A stretch of 64,000 nt of DNA. It comes from Closterium sp. Naga37s-1. Its lineage: Eukaryota; Streptophyta; Zygnematophyceae; Desmidiales; Closteriaceae. The stretch spans positions 93,501 through 157,500 of the forward strand of contig CANJKZ010000406.1 of NCBI GenBank assembly GCA_947471745.1, given 5' to 3'. Below are positions 23,601-30,000 of the stretch, piece by piece. Each line of letters begins with the position of its first letter. Position 1 is the first letter of the stretch. Under the pieces are notes generated by a model. That model was given only the letters and a program-made list of their open reading frames with translations, was not told the origin of the DNA and ran no database searches. The position numbers were made by a program, and so were the translations under genes.

Positions 23601-25811
23601 GGGGGGGTAGGGGGGGGATAGGGGCGGGGACTGTGGAGAGGGGAGGGATAGAAGAGGTGGGAGTGGTTTGCGGAGACAGGATGGGAAAGTGACAAGCCAT
23701 CCAGGGCACAGATGGCTGGGCGTGTGTATGTGGAGGAAATAGGTGCGAGGAGAGGAGGAGACATGAGGAAAGAGAGGGGAAATAGGAGAGACTGGCTTGT
23801 CTTCCCGTGGCTGCCCAGGACACCCATATCCACCCATCCCCACCCATCCCCACCCATCCCTCCTTTCTCCCTCTCACCCTTCCAGGAAGATACGCCATGA
23901 ATGCGAGTCACTGCCGCCGACCCGCCATACTTCATTGATGTATACATCCCCCCAGGCCCCACACCCATCCCCCCAGGCCCCACACCCATCCCCCCAGGCC
24001 CCACACCCATCCCCCCAGGCCCCACATCCATCCCCCACACCCATCCCCCACACCCATCCCCCACACCCATCCCCCACACCCATCCCCCACACCCATCCCC
24101 CACACCCATCCCCCACACCCATCCCCCACACCCATCCCCCACACCCTCCCCCCACACCCATCCCCCACACCCATCCCCCCACATCTCTCACCCCCTCCCT
24201 CTCACCCCTCGGGGAAGATGCGCCCATGAATGCGAGTCACTGCCGCCGACGACCCCTTGACCAATCGCAGCCCGCCACCTGGCACTGTGGCACCTGCTGC
24301 TGTCGCCACTGCTGCACTGTGCTGCCTGCTGCGCACCTGATAAGGGTGGGGGGGAGAGATGAGATAGGCAAGGGGGAGAGAGAACGAGCAAGAGAGGGCA
24401 GACGAAGGAAGGTGGCATTTGAGAGAGAAAAAAAACTGTAACAGATGGAGAGACTTCTTACCCAAACTCTCACCTGAACTCTCGCCTGAACTCTCACCTG
24501 AGCCCTCACCTGAATTCTCACCTGAACTCTCACCTGAGCCCTCACCTGAACTCTCACCTGAACTCTCACCTGAACCGTCACCTGAACTCTCACCTGACCT
24601 TTCATCTGAGCCATCACCTGAACTTTCACCTGAACTCTCACCTGAACTCTCTCCTCATCCCTCTGCAGCAATCGCCTCAGCCTTCTCAACCCGGCCTCCT
24701 CCCTCCACTCCTTCCCCTCCCCCCAGTCCCCCCCTTCCCTCCATCCCCTCTCCCTCCCCTTCCCCTCCCCCAACCCCGCCTCCCCCATCTCCCCCCCTCT
24801 GCTCCCGCTTCCCGCCCTCCCTTTCCACATTCTTTCCCATGTACGTCGCTCCCTTCTGCCTGCCACGTCATCACCTCCTCTTGAGGCACCTGCGCTATAG
24901 ACACTCAGGCTATACTCCCCCCCTCCCATAAGAGACTCTTCGTTAGAAACACCATCGTTCCCTTCTTCCCCACTTCCCCCGACGTCTCCCCCTCCCCTTC
25001 TCCCTCTCCTTCCCCCTCCTCCGTCTCTCCCGCCTCCCCCGCAACGCGATTCCCACTGCGCGAATTCCGCCTCGCCCTCAAAATGCGCGCCGAAGCGCGG
25101 ATTCAGCTGATACACGTGCGCCAGGCCCGTGACAGAGGCGGGACACGTGGCGCCTTCGGATTGGAAGAGGGAGGAGAGCGCTCGAAGGAGATTGGCGGAT
25201 TGGGGAAAGAAAAGGAAGAAAAGAGAGGGGCAGACGAAGAGGAGGAGGACCAATAGACAAAGGCCAAGTGGCGAATAGCGGCGGATATCTAGTAGCGAAT
25301 GGGAATAGCTACGAGGTATCAAGGAGGAAAACTGACTGGTGATGGAATGAGGTTCCGATCTGCCGAAAATTCTGGTAACAGATGTGGCTGAAACGCGAGT
25401 TCTTGAAGTGCTTGTAGCGGAGCAAGAGCATGAGTATTCGAGGTACGGCGAGAGGAGGAGAGGGACGGGCCGCGGAAGGTAAGAGAAAAATCTCGCAAGA
25501 ACGAATCGCCAAACACTTCGCGAGGCGTGATGACACGTGGCACTGTGAGCGCGATTCGGAGAGGACGGCGCGGGTGCATCCACGTCGAGTTCGAAAGGCT
25601 GGAATCGCGGCGGATCTGGCGGAGACGGCGTGATTAGCGGCGTGATTAACGGAACGGACGCGTCGATCGAGCTGTCGTGCCGCCCTAGCCGTGCTGCCAC
25701 GACGTCCGCTGCTTCTGCTGACGTGGAAAACAATGTGGATGATGACGTGGCCATGGAGGCATACAGCGCGGGCTCGACGGGCTTCGCCGCGCGGAATGAA
25801 TTCCGTCTCAT
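10848..25811 (-). CDS. Plant-type membrane-anchored aspartic protease (family A1), 11 exons
   Basis: Pepsin-fold endopeptidase of the plant Asp1/APCB1/nepenthesin-like kind. Exons, 5' to 3' on the minus strand: 25811-24642, 24336-24206, 22156-22039, 20516-20080, 19610-19514, 18695-18556, 18210-18003, 16564-16467, 15315-15198, 12075-11994, then one of six equivalent terminal exons (nearest 11586-11498). All introns are GT-AG, phases match at each junction and the total is 2,688 nt, 895 aa. Seen: a hydrophobic segment at about 181-202, probably a signal anchor; first catalytic loop FLDIDTGSHVSW (Asp ~454); flap YADGSSSQG; CAYDQEGDL and LGLGPSNLSLPAQ; NVFGHCL; second catalytic loop AIFDSGSSFAYLP (Asp ~748); HGTVCLGILDG; ending YDNENARIGWTLANC. 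His follows DTGS where Asp is usual. Exon 1 is long and low-complexity, so it could hide an unseen intron, and a start at the later Met (residue 20) is possible. Confidence 0.88.
11734..11837. repeat. Palindrome-bridged duplication, perfect 41-bp repeats
   Basis: Two identical 41-bp direct repeats (11734-11774 and 11797-11837) are separated by 22 bases containing TTTTGTAGTCGACTCAAAA, a slightly decayed version of the recurrent palindrome. Confidence 0.9.
11880..11993 (-). pseudogene. Echoes of the exon 10 donor edge
   Basis: Three short copies of the exon 10 3' edge plus donor (minus-strand ccgag|gtacggtaatg) follow the real donor in the downstream intron, the same polarity as the other exon echoes. 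Confidence 0.55.
12265..12600 (-). pseudogene. Diverged echoes of protease exon 9
   Basis: Minus-strand copies near 12270-12360 and 12470-12560 read ...HSIFSSSAHLSVA..TYLLSP, matching the 3' part of exon 9 (15198-15315). The first retains the CACCG|GTGAGA donor. Confidence 0.65.
12637..14763 (-). repeat. 122-bp tandem array (~17 units) derived from protease exon 9
   Basis: About 17 near-identical units of 119-122 bp. On the minus strand each includes the exon 9 core (IFSSSAGLSVAP) but lacks the TYLLSP donor end, which survives only at the array edge near 12605-12640. A few units differ by 1-3 bases, including one lacking GGA near 13765. It sits between exon 9 and exon 10, so it is intronic. 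Confidence 0.9.
14791..15031. repeat. Triplicated 49-bp repeat bridged by palindromes
   Basis: Three copies of a ~49-bp sequence (14791-14840, 14879-14927, 14983-15031) are separated by linkers. The first linker holds a decayed palindrome (GATTTTTGAATCGACTAAAA). The second holds two: the perfect 20-mer TTTTTGAGGCGCCTCAAAAA at 14933-14952 and TTTTTAGGCGCCTCAAAA near 14962-14979. Confidence 0.9.
15045..15140 (-). pseudogene. Donor-side echo of protease exon 9
   Basis: Minus-strand copy reading HSIFSTSADLSVAPAMYLLSPV, with a CCG|GTGA donor, immediately downstream of the intact exon 9 in transcript order. It is a plausible intermediate between the real exon and the 122-bp array. Confidence 0.7.
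15346..15911. repeat. 14-bp minisatellite GCATGGGGTTGGTT, ~38 units
   Basis: Tandem units with rare variants (gcacggggttggtt, gcatgaggttggtt, a 4-bp ggtt insertion). It lies in the intron just upstream of the exon 9 acceptor (minus strand, ctctcag at 15316-15322). Long apparent ORFs here, such as CNQPHATNPMQPT repeats, are repeat artefacts. Confidence 0.93.
15976..16243. repeat. Serial palindrome-bridged repeats (CACCATACAAACAG family)
   Basis: The 18-bp GGTGCACCATACAAACAG recurs at 15976, 16023 and 16070, with shorter GCAGCATACAAACAG copies at about 16111 and 16192. Between them lie the palindromes at 16001-16020, 16049-16066 (perfect TTTTGAGTCGACTCAAAA), about 16089, 16148-16165 (perfect TTTTGAGGCGCCTCAAAA) and 16223-16239. 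Confidence 0.9.
16260..16400 (-). pseudogene. Donor-side echo of protease exon 8 with 21-bp array
   Basis: Near 16268-16285 the minus strand repeats the exon 8 end and donor (GAGATCAG|GTGCGT). Adjacent is a three-unit repeat of CACAGTCACGTGGGGGTGGTAG type, similar to the middle of exon 8. Confidence 0.6.
16640..16805 (-). pseudogene. Acceptor-side echo of protease exon 8 plus bridged palindrome
   Basis: 16650-16737 is a near-complete minus-strand copy of exon 8 with a cctcccag acceptor (GTATCAGCCGATGCAGC start) but a shifted frame after VSADAAAAGMQ. At 16783-16801 a palindrome (TTTTTAGGCGCCTCAAAAA) separates two copies of GGCAGATTGGAAG. Confidence 0.75.
17010..17570 (-). pseudogene. Multiple 3' echoes of protease exon 7
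   Basis: At least four minus-strand copies of the exon 7 end (F.YLPAAPLDALLQM then GTGA) lie downstream of the real exon. The copy at about 17510-17576 covers the second catalytic loop but reads IFNSGSSF, with Asp replaced by Asn. Perfect palindrome TTTTGAGTCGACTCAAAA at 17470-17487 joins two copies; another at 17065-17092 separates 20-bp repeats (17038-17057 and 17094-17113). Confidence 0.75.
17578..17760. repeat. 22-26-bp minisatellite containing exon 7 fragment
   Basis: About seven units of CACCCAGCAGGCAGGTGACA type. The GCAGGCAGGT core equals the start of TACCTGCCTGC from exon 7 on the minus strand, so the array probably grew from an exon 7 echo. Confidence 0.7.
17775..17861. repeat. Palindrome-bridged duplication inside an exon 7 echo
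   Basis: Direct repeats 17775-17802 and 17835-17861 (GCACTCACCATCTCCAGCAA core) flank a linker with ACTTTTGAGTCAACTAAAAA. The repeats correspond to the exon 7 end and donor in reverse. Another exon 7 fragment follows at about 17880-17915. Confidence 0.8.
18330..18545 (-). repeat. Array grown from the exon 6 donor
   Basis: The exon 6 donor reads GTGAGTGAGTGAGGG on the minus strand. Downstream lie about six 24-26-bp units of GTGAGTGAGGGAGTGAGTGA type, interrupted near 18463-18498 by a second copy of the exon 6 3' edge. Confidence 0.7.
18780..18850 (-). pseudogene. Acceptor-side echo of protease exon 6
   Basis: Minus-strand copy of the first ~65 bases of exon 6 with its CACCAG acceptor (reads QLSRAGVGRNVSCHCLDS). 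It lies between exons 5 and 6. The Gly of GHCL is replaced, with Phe-Gly reading Ser-Cys. Confidence 0.75.
19018..19478 (-). repeat. Two CATTGACC minisatellites flanking an exon 5 echo
   Basis: 19018-19122 has about 12 units of 9 bp (ccgcattga). 19205-19478 has about 27 units of 10 bp (gcattgaccc/gcattgacct). Between them, 19140-19205 is a copy of the exon 5 3' half with GCCCAG|GTGCCC donor (DGVLGLGPSNLSLPAQ). On the minus strand many 10-bp units read TGCAGGTCAA, so they contain CAG|GT donor-like steps. Confidence 0.88.
19690..20025 (-). pseudogene. Three acceptor-side echoes of protease exon 5
   Basis: Copies of the exon 5 start (CAYDQEGDL... after an AACCAG-type acceptor) lie near 19697-19745, 19870-19920 and 19990-20025, all between exons 4 and 5. 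A perfect 24-bp palindrome with GACGTC centre at 19821-19844 lies between two identical 25-bp repeats (19797-19821 and 19856-19880). Confidence 0.85.
20581..20687. repeat. Palindrome-bridged duplication, GAATTC centre
   Basis: Identical 24-bp repeats at 20581-20604 and 20664-20687 flank the perfect 20-bp palindrome CTTTTGAGAATTCTCAAAAG (20605-20624) and about 39 bases of further linker. Confidence 0.9.
20690..21420 (-). pseudogene. Five acceptor-side echoes of protease exon 4
   Basis: Copies of the first ~45 bases of exon 4 (GPNPWYDPSHASLV) with a CCCCCAG acceptor lie near 20695-20741, 20826-20868, 20975-21022, 21240-21288 and 21370-21420, all between exons 3 and 4. A palindrome with GTCGAC centre (20913-20929) lies between two copies of the block. 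Confidence 0.88.
21494..22038 (-). repeat. 21-bp array reiterating the exon 3 splice donor (~26 units)
   Basis: On the minus strand exon 3 ends GCTCAG|GTGGGA and is followed directly by about 26 in-frame 21-bp units, GTGGGACTCTGTTGCGCTCA plus G. Each recreates the same CAG|GTGGGA donor, and 21 is a multiple of three. Use of any unit would add VGLCCAQ heptapeptides after VNCAQ without shifting frame. Confidence 0.93.
22200..23755 (-). pseudogene. About a dozen echoes of protease exon 3
   Basis: Fragments of exon 3 (LYYIAVGLGTP and IDTGSHVSWVACDA) fill the intron before it. The copy at 22688-22795 covers nearly the whole exon with an intact DTGSH loop and acceptor but diverges before the donor. 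Several junctions carry palindromes: 22639-22662, 22828-22846, 22865-22884 (perfect CTTTTGAGGCGCCTCAAAAG), 23099-23120, 23151-23168 and 23323-23340. Confidence 0.85.
23455..23650. repeat. G-rich ATAGGGG minisatellite
   Basis: Imperfect ~29-bp units of gatagggggcggaataggggaggga type in the intron between exons 2 and 3. Confidence 0.75.
23880..24185. repeat. Exon 2 echo and CCCCCACACCCAT minisatellite
   Basis: About 23886-23930 copies ~40 bases of exon 2 (ATGAATGCGAGTCACTGCCG core). 23946-24180 is an array of 12-18-bp units (cccccacacccat / cccccaggccccacaccca) reaching almost to the exon 2 donor. Confidence 0.8.
24470..24641 (-). repeat. 12-bp array reiterating the exon 1 splice donor (~14 units)
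   Basis: Exon 1 ends AGAGTTCAG|GTGAGA on the minus strand and is followed by about 14 variants of GTGAGAGTTCAG. Each recreates a consensus CAG|GTGAGA donor in the same phase, so alternative use would only add Val-Arg-Val-Gln-like tetrapeptides. Confidence 0.92.
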
Positions 25812-26981
25812 ACAGACTCAAGAGATTACCTGCAGTTTATATATTTTCTTTCACCCCAACAACAGCCAATGGCGCTTCACGGATGCTCGATTGGAGGCGA
25901 CGCGACGAGTGCCTGACAACGCGAGCCCAGTACTGCACAGCAACTTTGTTGTCTTCACTAGAACTTACACATGTGGGATGTGGTGGGATGGGGTGAGATT
26001 TCCTGAATAAAATGCGGTTTCGTGAGGTGGGGTAAGGTGAGGTGGGGCGGGGTAGAAGAAGAGGCCCAGACCACCAAGCCGTGCATGCCGCCGGAGCATG
26101 GGGGGAAGGGATGAGGGGAGAAAGCAGGGGCAGAGCGGGGGGAAGAGCGGACAACAATCGGAAGGCTTCGATGCGTTTCGTAGGGGGTCTGGGCTTCCGA
26201 AAGCCGTCGATGACTATCCCGGGACAATTGGTCTGCGCACCTTGTGAAGGGGAAGGGGGAGAGGAGCACGAAGGGGAAGGGGGAGAGGAGAGAACCGCAA
26301 GTGCGGGGCGGGAAGGATGTTTTCGACAGCAACTACGCTGCGCACCAGAATCTTGGGGATTGCCATGAGTGATGTGATTGGTTCATTGACGTGCGGAGGG
26401 GCGGTACGAAATTTTTGCACGTGGACCCCTGAGAGGGGCTGGCCCTGAAGTGACGTCTTCGCCAGGAAAGGTAGCATTTTCTCGCCACCTTCGCGAAGTA
26501 ACGGTTTGTGAGGGGTACACTCTACACAAACTCCGTTACAAAACCCGACTCAAATAGGCCTGCTTTTGCTTCACTTTTACAGATCGATGCCACACAATTA
26601 TAGCACTTAAGTCAGAGTTTGAGCCTCCCATGTGCCTTAAGATTCAATGCAGGATCCTTTTGCTAAGAGGCCTGCTGCTGCCTACTTCCCCTACTGCTAC
26701 TGCTTCCCCTACTGCTGCTGCTTCCCCTACTGCTGCTGCTTCCCCTACTGCTGCTGCTTCCCCTACTGCTGCAACTTCCCCTACTGATTCTGCCCTTGCT
26801 GCTGCTGCTGCTGCCGCTGGTGTTGTCCCTATTGCTACTACCTCTGTTGCTGCTGCCCCTGCTTCTGCTGATCTTCCGTTTGGCCAAGCCTAGCAAGCCG
26901 CTGCTTGCGAGGAATGTTGTTGCTAGCGGACTGATTCTGCCCTTGCTGCTGCTGCTGCCGCTGGTGTTGCCCCTATTGCTA
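25812..26981. other. Promoter side of the protease gene and 3' flank of paralogue C1
   Basis: No supported gene in 25812-26660. A short ORF at 25630-26010 overlaps exon 1 on the other strand and is treated as a shadow. 26660-26980 is GCT/CTG-rich and includes the tail duplication described separately. Confidence 0.5.
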
Positions 26982-27075
26982 CTACCTCTGTTGCTGCTGC
27001 CCCTGCTTCTGCTGATCTCCCATTTGACCAAGCTTAGCAGGCCGCTGCTTGCAAGGAGTGTTGTCATCATCAGAT
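26781..27075 (-). repeat. ~148-bp tandem duplication at the C1 tail
   Basis: Segments 26781-26930 and 26929-27075 are close copies (ACTGATTCTGCCCTTGCTGC start in both). The duplication spans the C-terminal coding end of C1, and the outer copy is beyond the stop at 26982. Confidence 0.8.
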
Positions 27076-30000
27076 GCAGCAGGGGTGTGAGCAGCTGAAC
27101 CAGCCGGGCTAGGTCCGGGAGAGAGCCACGCGCCGAGCCCAGACGAATGCAGCAGGCTGGAAACTGCTGCTGCTGCTGCTGTGGCCGGTGCAGCAGCAAC
27201 GCCGTTCGCACTGGCATCAGCATCAGCAGCAGAAGCAGAAGCAGCGGACTGAGCCTGAGCCTCGCGTTTCAAACGCAAGGCCTCATTATGTCTCGCCATT
27301 GCCTTTGCTGCTGCCTCTCGAGGAGACTTGGGGATTTCTGTGTCCCCTCCTGCTGCTCGCATCCCCGCGTTGTGTCTCGCCATTGCCTCTTCTGCAGCCT
27401 CTTTCTGCCCCCCTCCCCTCCCGGACGACACCCCTCGAGGAGACCTGGGCAATCCTGCGTCTCCTCCTGATGCCCCCACTTCTCTTGCTGCTCCTCTTGC
27501 TGCTCCTCTTGCTGCTCCACCTGCTTCTTCCCCTGCGGCTGCTGCTGCTGCTGCTGCTGCTTCTCGGATCATCAACCCTCCTCCTCCTGTTCCTCTTGGG
27601 CTTGGGACGGTGCTGCTTGGATTTACGGAGCTGAAGCTCCTTCTGCTGAGGATGCCTTGGGTGGGGGGGTTCCAAGAGACCATGTCCCCTCCTCTTGGGG
27701 ACTTGGGAACCCCAGTCCCTCCTCCTGTTCCTCTTGGGCTTGGGACGGTGCTGCTTGGATAAGCTGTGCTGAAGCTTCTGCCGCTGAGGATGCCTTGGGT
27801 GGGGGGGTTCCAAGAGACCATGTCCCTGCTGCCCACCACCCCTCGAGGAGACTTGAGCACCCCTCTTGGGGACCTGGGGACCCCTGTTTCCCCCCCTCTT
27901 GGGGACCTGGGGACCCCTGTTTCCCCCCCTCTTGGGGACCTGGGGACCCCTGTTTCCCCCCCTCTTGGGGACCTGGGGACCCCTGTTTCCCCTCCTGTTG
28001 TTCCCCCTTTGACACCAGTAGGAGATTTGATACTGGTGGGGGATTTGATACCAGTGGGGGATTTGATACCGATGGGATAAGATCTGCTACTGATGCGGGT
28101 AGAAATGGCAATGCTACCAGACCCATAGCTGGTACTCCTACCCACACTCTTGCTCATATCCTTGCTCATATCCTTGCTCATATCCTTGCTCATATCCTTG
28201 CTCATATCCTTGCTCATATGCTTGCTCATATCCTTGCTCAAGCTAACTCCTCCCGAAACCCTATTCGTAATCCCACCAGTGCCCAAATCCATGCTCACAC
28301 CTCTTCTCCTGCCAACGCCTGTGCCTCTGCTGTTGCTGCTGCTAGTGCTGCTAGTCCTGCTGGTGGTGCTGCTGGTGGTGCTGCTGGTGGTGCTGCTTCT
28401 GCCAATTACTGCCACTCGCTTCACCTCATCAGCCATTCCCTTCCCTCCATTTCCCTCTCCTCCTTCCCTTCCCTTCCCTTCTTGCCCTCTCCCTTTCCCT
28501 TCCTTCCCCCTCTCTTCCTCTCCTCCTGTCCCTCCGCTCCTTCCTCCATCCCCCCCTCTCTCTCCTCCCCCTCCTTTCAACCCAGAAGAAAATGCCACAG
28601 TTCGTGGAGACAGCAACCCCCCCTCGTCTCCTCCTCTCCCTCCCCTCCTTGACCCACCCTCCTCTCTCACTCCTTCCCCTTCTCCTCCATTCATCCCAGA
28701 AGCAAACGACACTGCTCTAGGGGGAGGAGACAGTAACCCTCCAACCCCCTCTCTTCTCCCTCCCCCCCCTCCTCCATCCCTCCTCTCCCCTTCCCCCTTC
28801 ATCCCAACCGTAAACGATGCTACTGTAAGTGACAATCCCCGTCCCTCCTCTCCTCCTCCGCCTCCCCACCCTCTCCCCCCCCCATTCCTTCTCTCCCACA
28901 CACTCAAGCCCTCCTCTCTACGCCCTGTGCTTGCTATAGCCACTCCTCTCCCTCCGTCTTTGTCGCTCCCCATAACCCACGCATTCACGCCGAAGTCAAG
29001 GCCGGAAAACGACTGGCACTGCCTGTGCCTGGTCTTACCACTGCCCCCACTACCTGAAATTTCACCTGACGATGCCCAACCACCTGAATTTCCACCACCT
29101 GAAACCCCATCACTGTCAGCAGCAGCGGCGGCAGCAGCACGAGCAGCAGCAGGAGCGGCAGCAGCGGCAAGAGCAGCAGCAGGAGGAGCAGCGGCAGCAG
29201 CAGCAGAAGCAGCCCTCAAGATTTCAGTTCTTCCCCTTGGGATGGCGAACCGTGCTTTGCTGCTCATCACACCCTCTTCCCATCCCGTCTCCTCTTCTCG
29301 TCGCGCCCTCAGTTGCTCCACTCCCCCCGTTTGCCCCGGATTTTCCCCGCCACCCGCCTCCCCCCTGTCGTCTTCTCCAGGTACATTGAACCTGACCACT
29401 TTAGGCTGCGCCTCAAACATTGCCTGTCCAGATACACTGAACCTGCGCTTTTGAGGCTGTGCCTCAGGAAACGCCTGTCCCGGTGCATCTGAGCCAAAGT
29501 CAAAGCCGGAAAACGACTGGCACTGCCTGTGCCTGGGCCTCCCACCGGTACCACCTAGTGAAACCCCACCTGAAATTTCACCTACTGAAACCCCACCTGC
29601 AACGGCACCACCTGTAATGTTACTAGCACCAGCGGCAGGAGCAGCAGCGGCAGGAGCAGCAGCAGCAGCAGGAGCAGCAGCAGCAGCAGGAGCAGCAGCA
29701 GCAGCAGGAGCAGCAGCAGCCCTTGGAGATTCATTGAACCTGGACTGTTTTTGCTGCTCGAGTGCAGACAAGGAGTGAGAGACCACAGGAGCAGCAATCG
29801 GAGTGAACTCTTCCTCATCCTCCTCTTCCTCCTCCTCCTCTTGTCCTCCTTCCTCCCCTTCATTCCTCCTCCAAAGAAGCACAGGGGAGTTGGATGGTGA
29901 AACGGCCACAGCAGTTGCTATAGGCGTGGCAATCGGAGTAAGCTCATCACCATCATCCCCATCATCCCCAGCATTGCTCTCCTGACTTTTGGGTCCATAC

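Noticed and set aside
26663-28652. Plus-strand ORFs antisense to C1 (for example 27657-28652, 331 aa)
   Set aside because: Shadows of a 2,300-codon minus-strand frame with conserved paralogue; repeats open the other frames.
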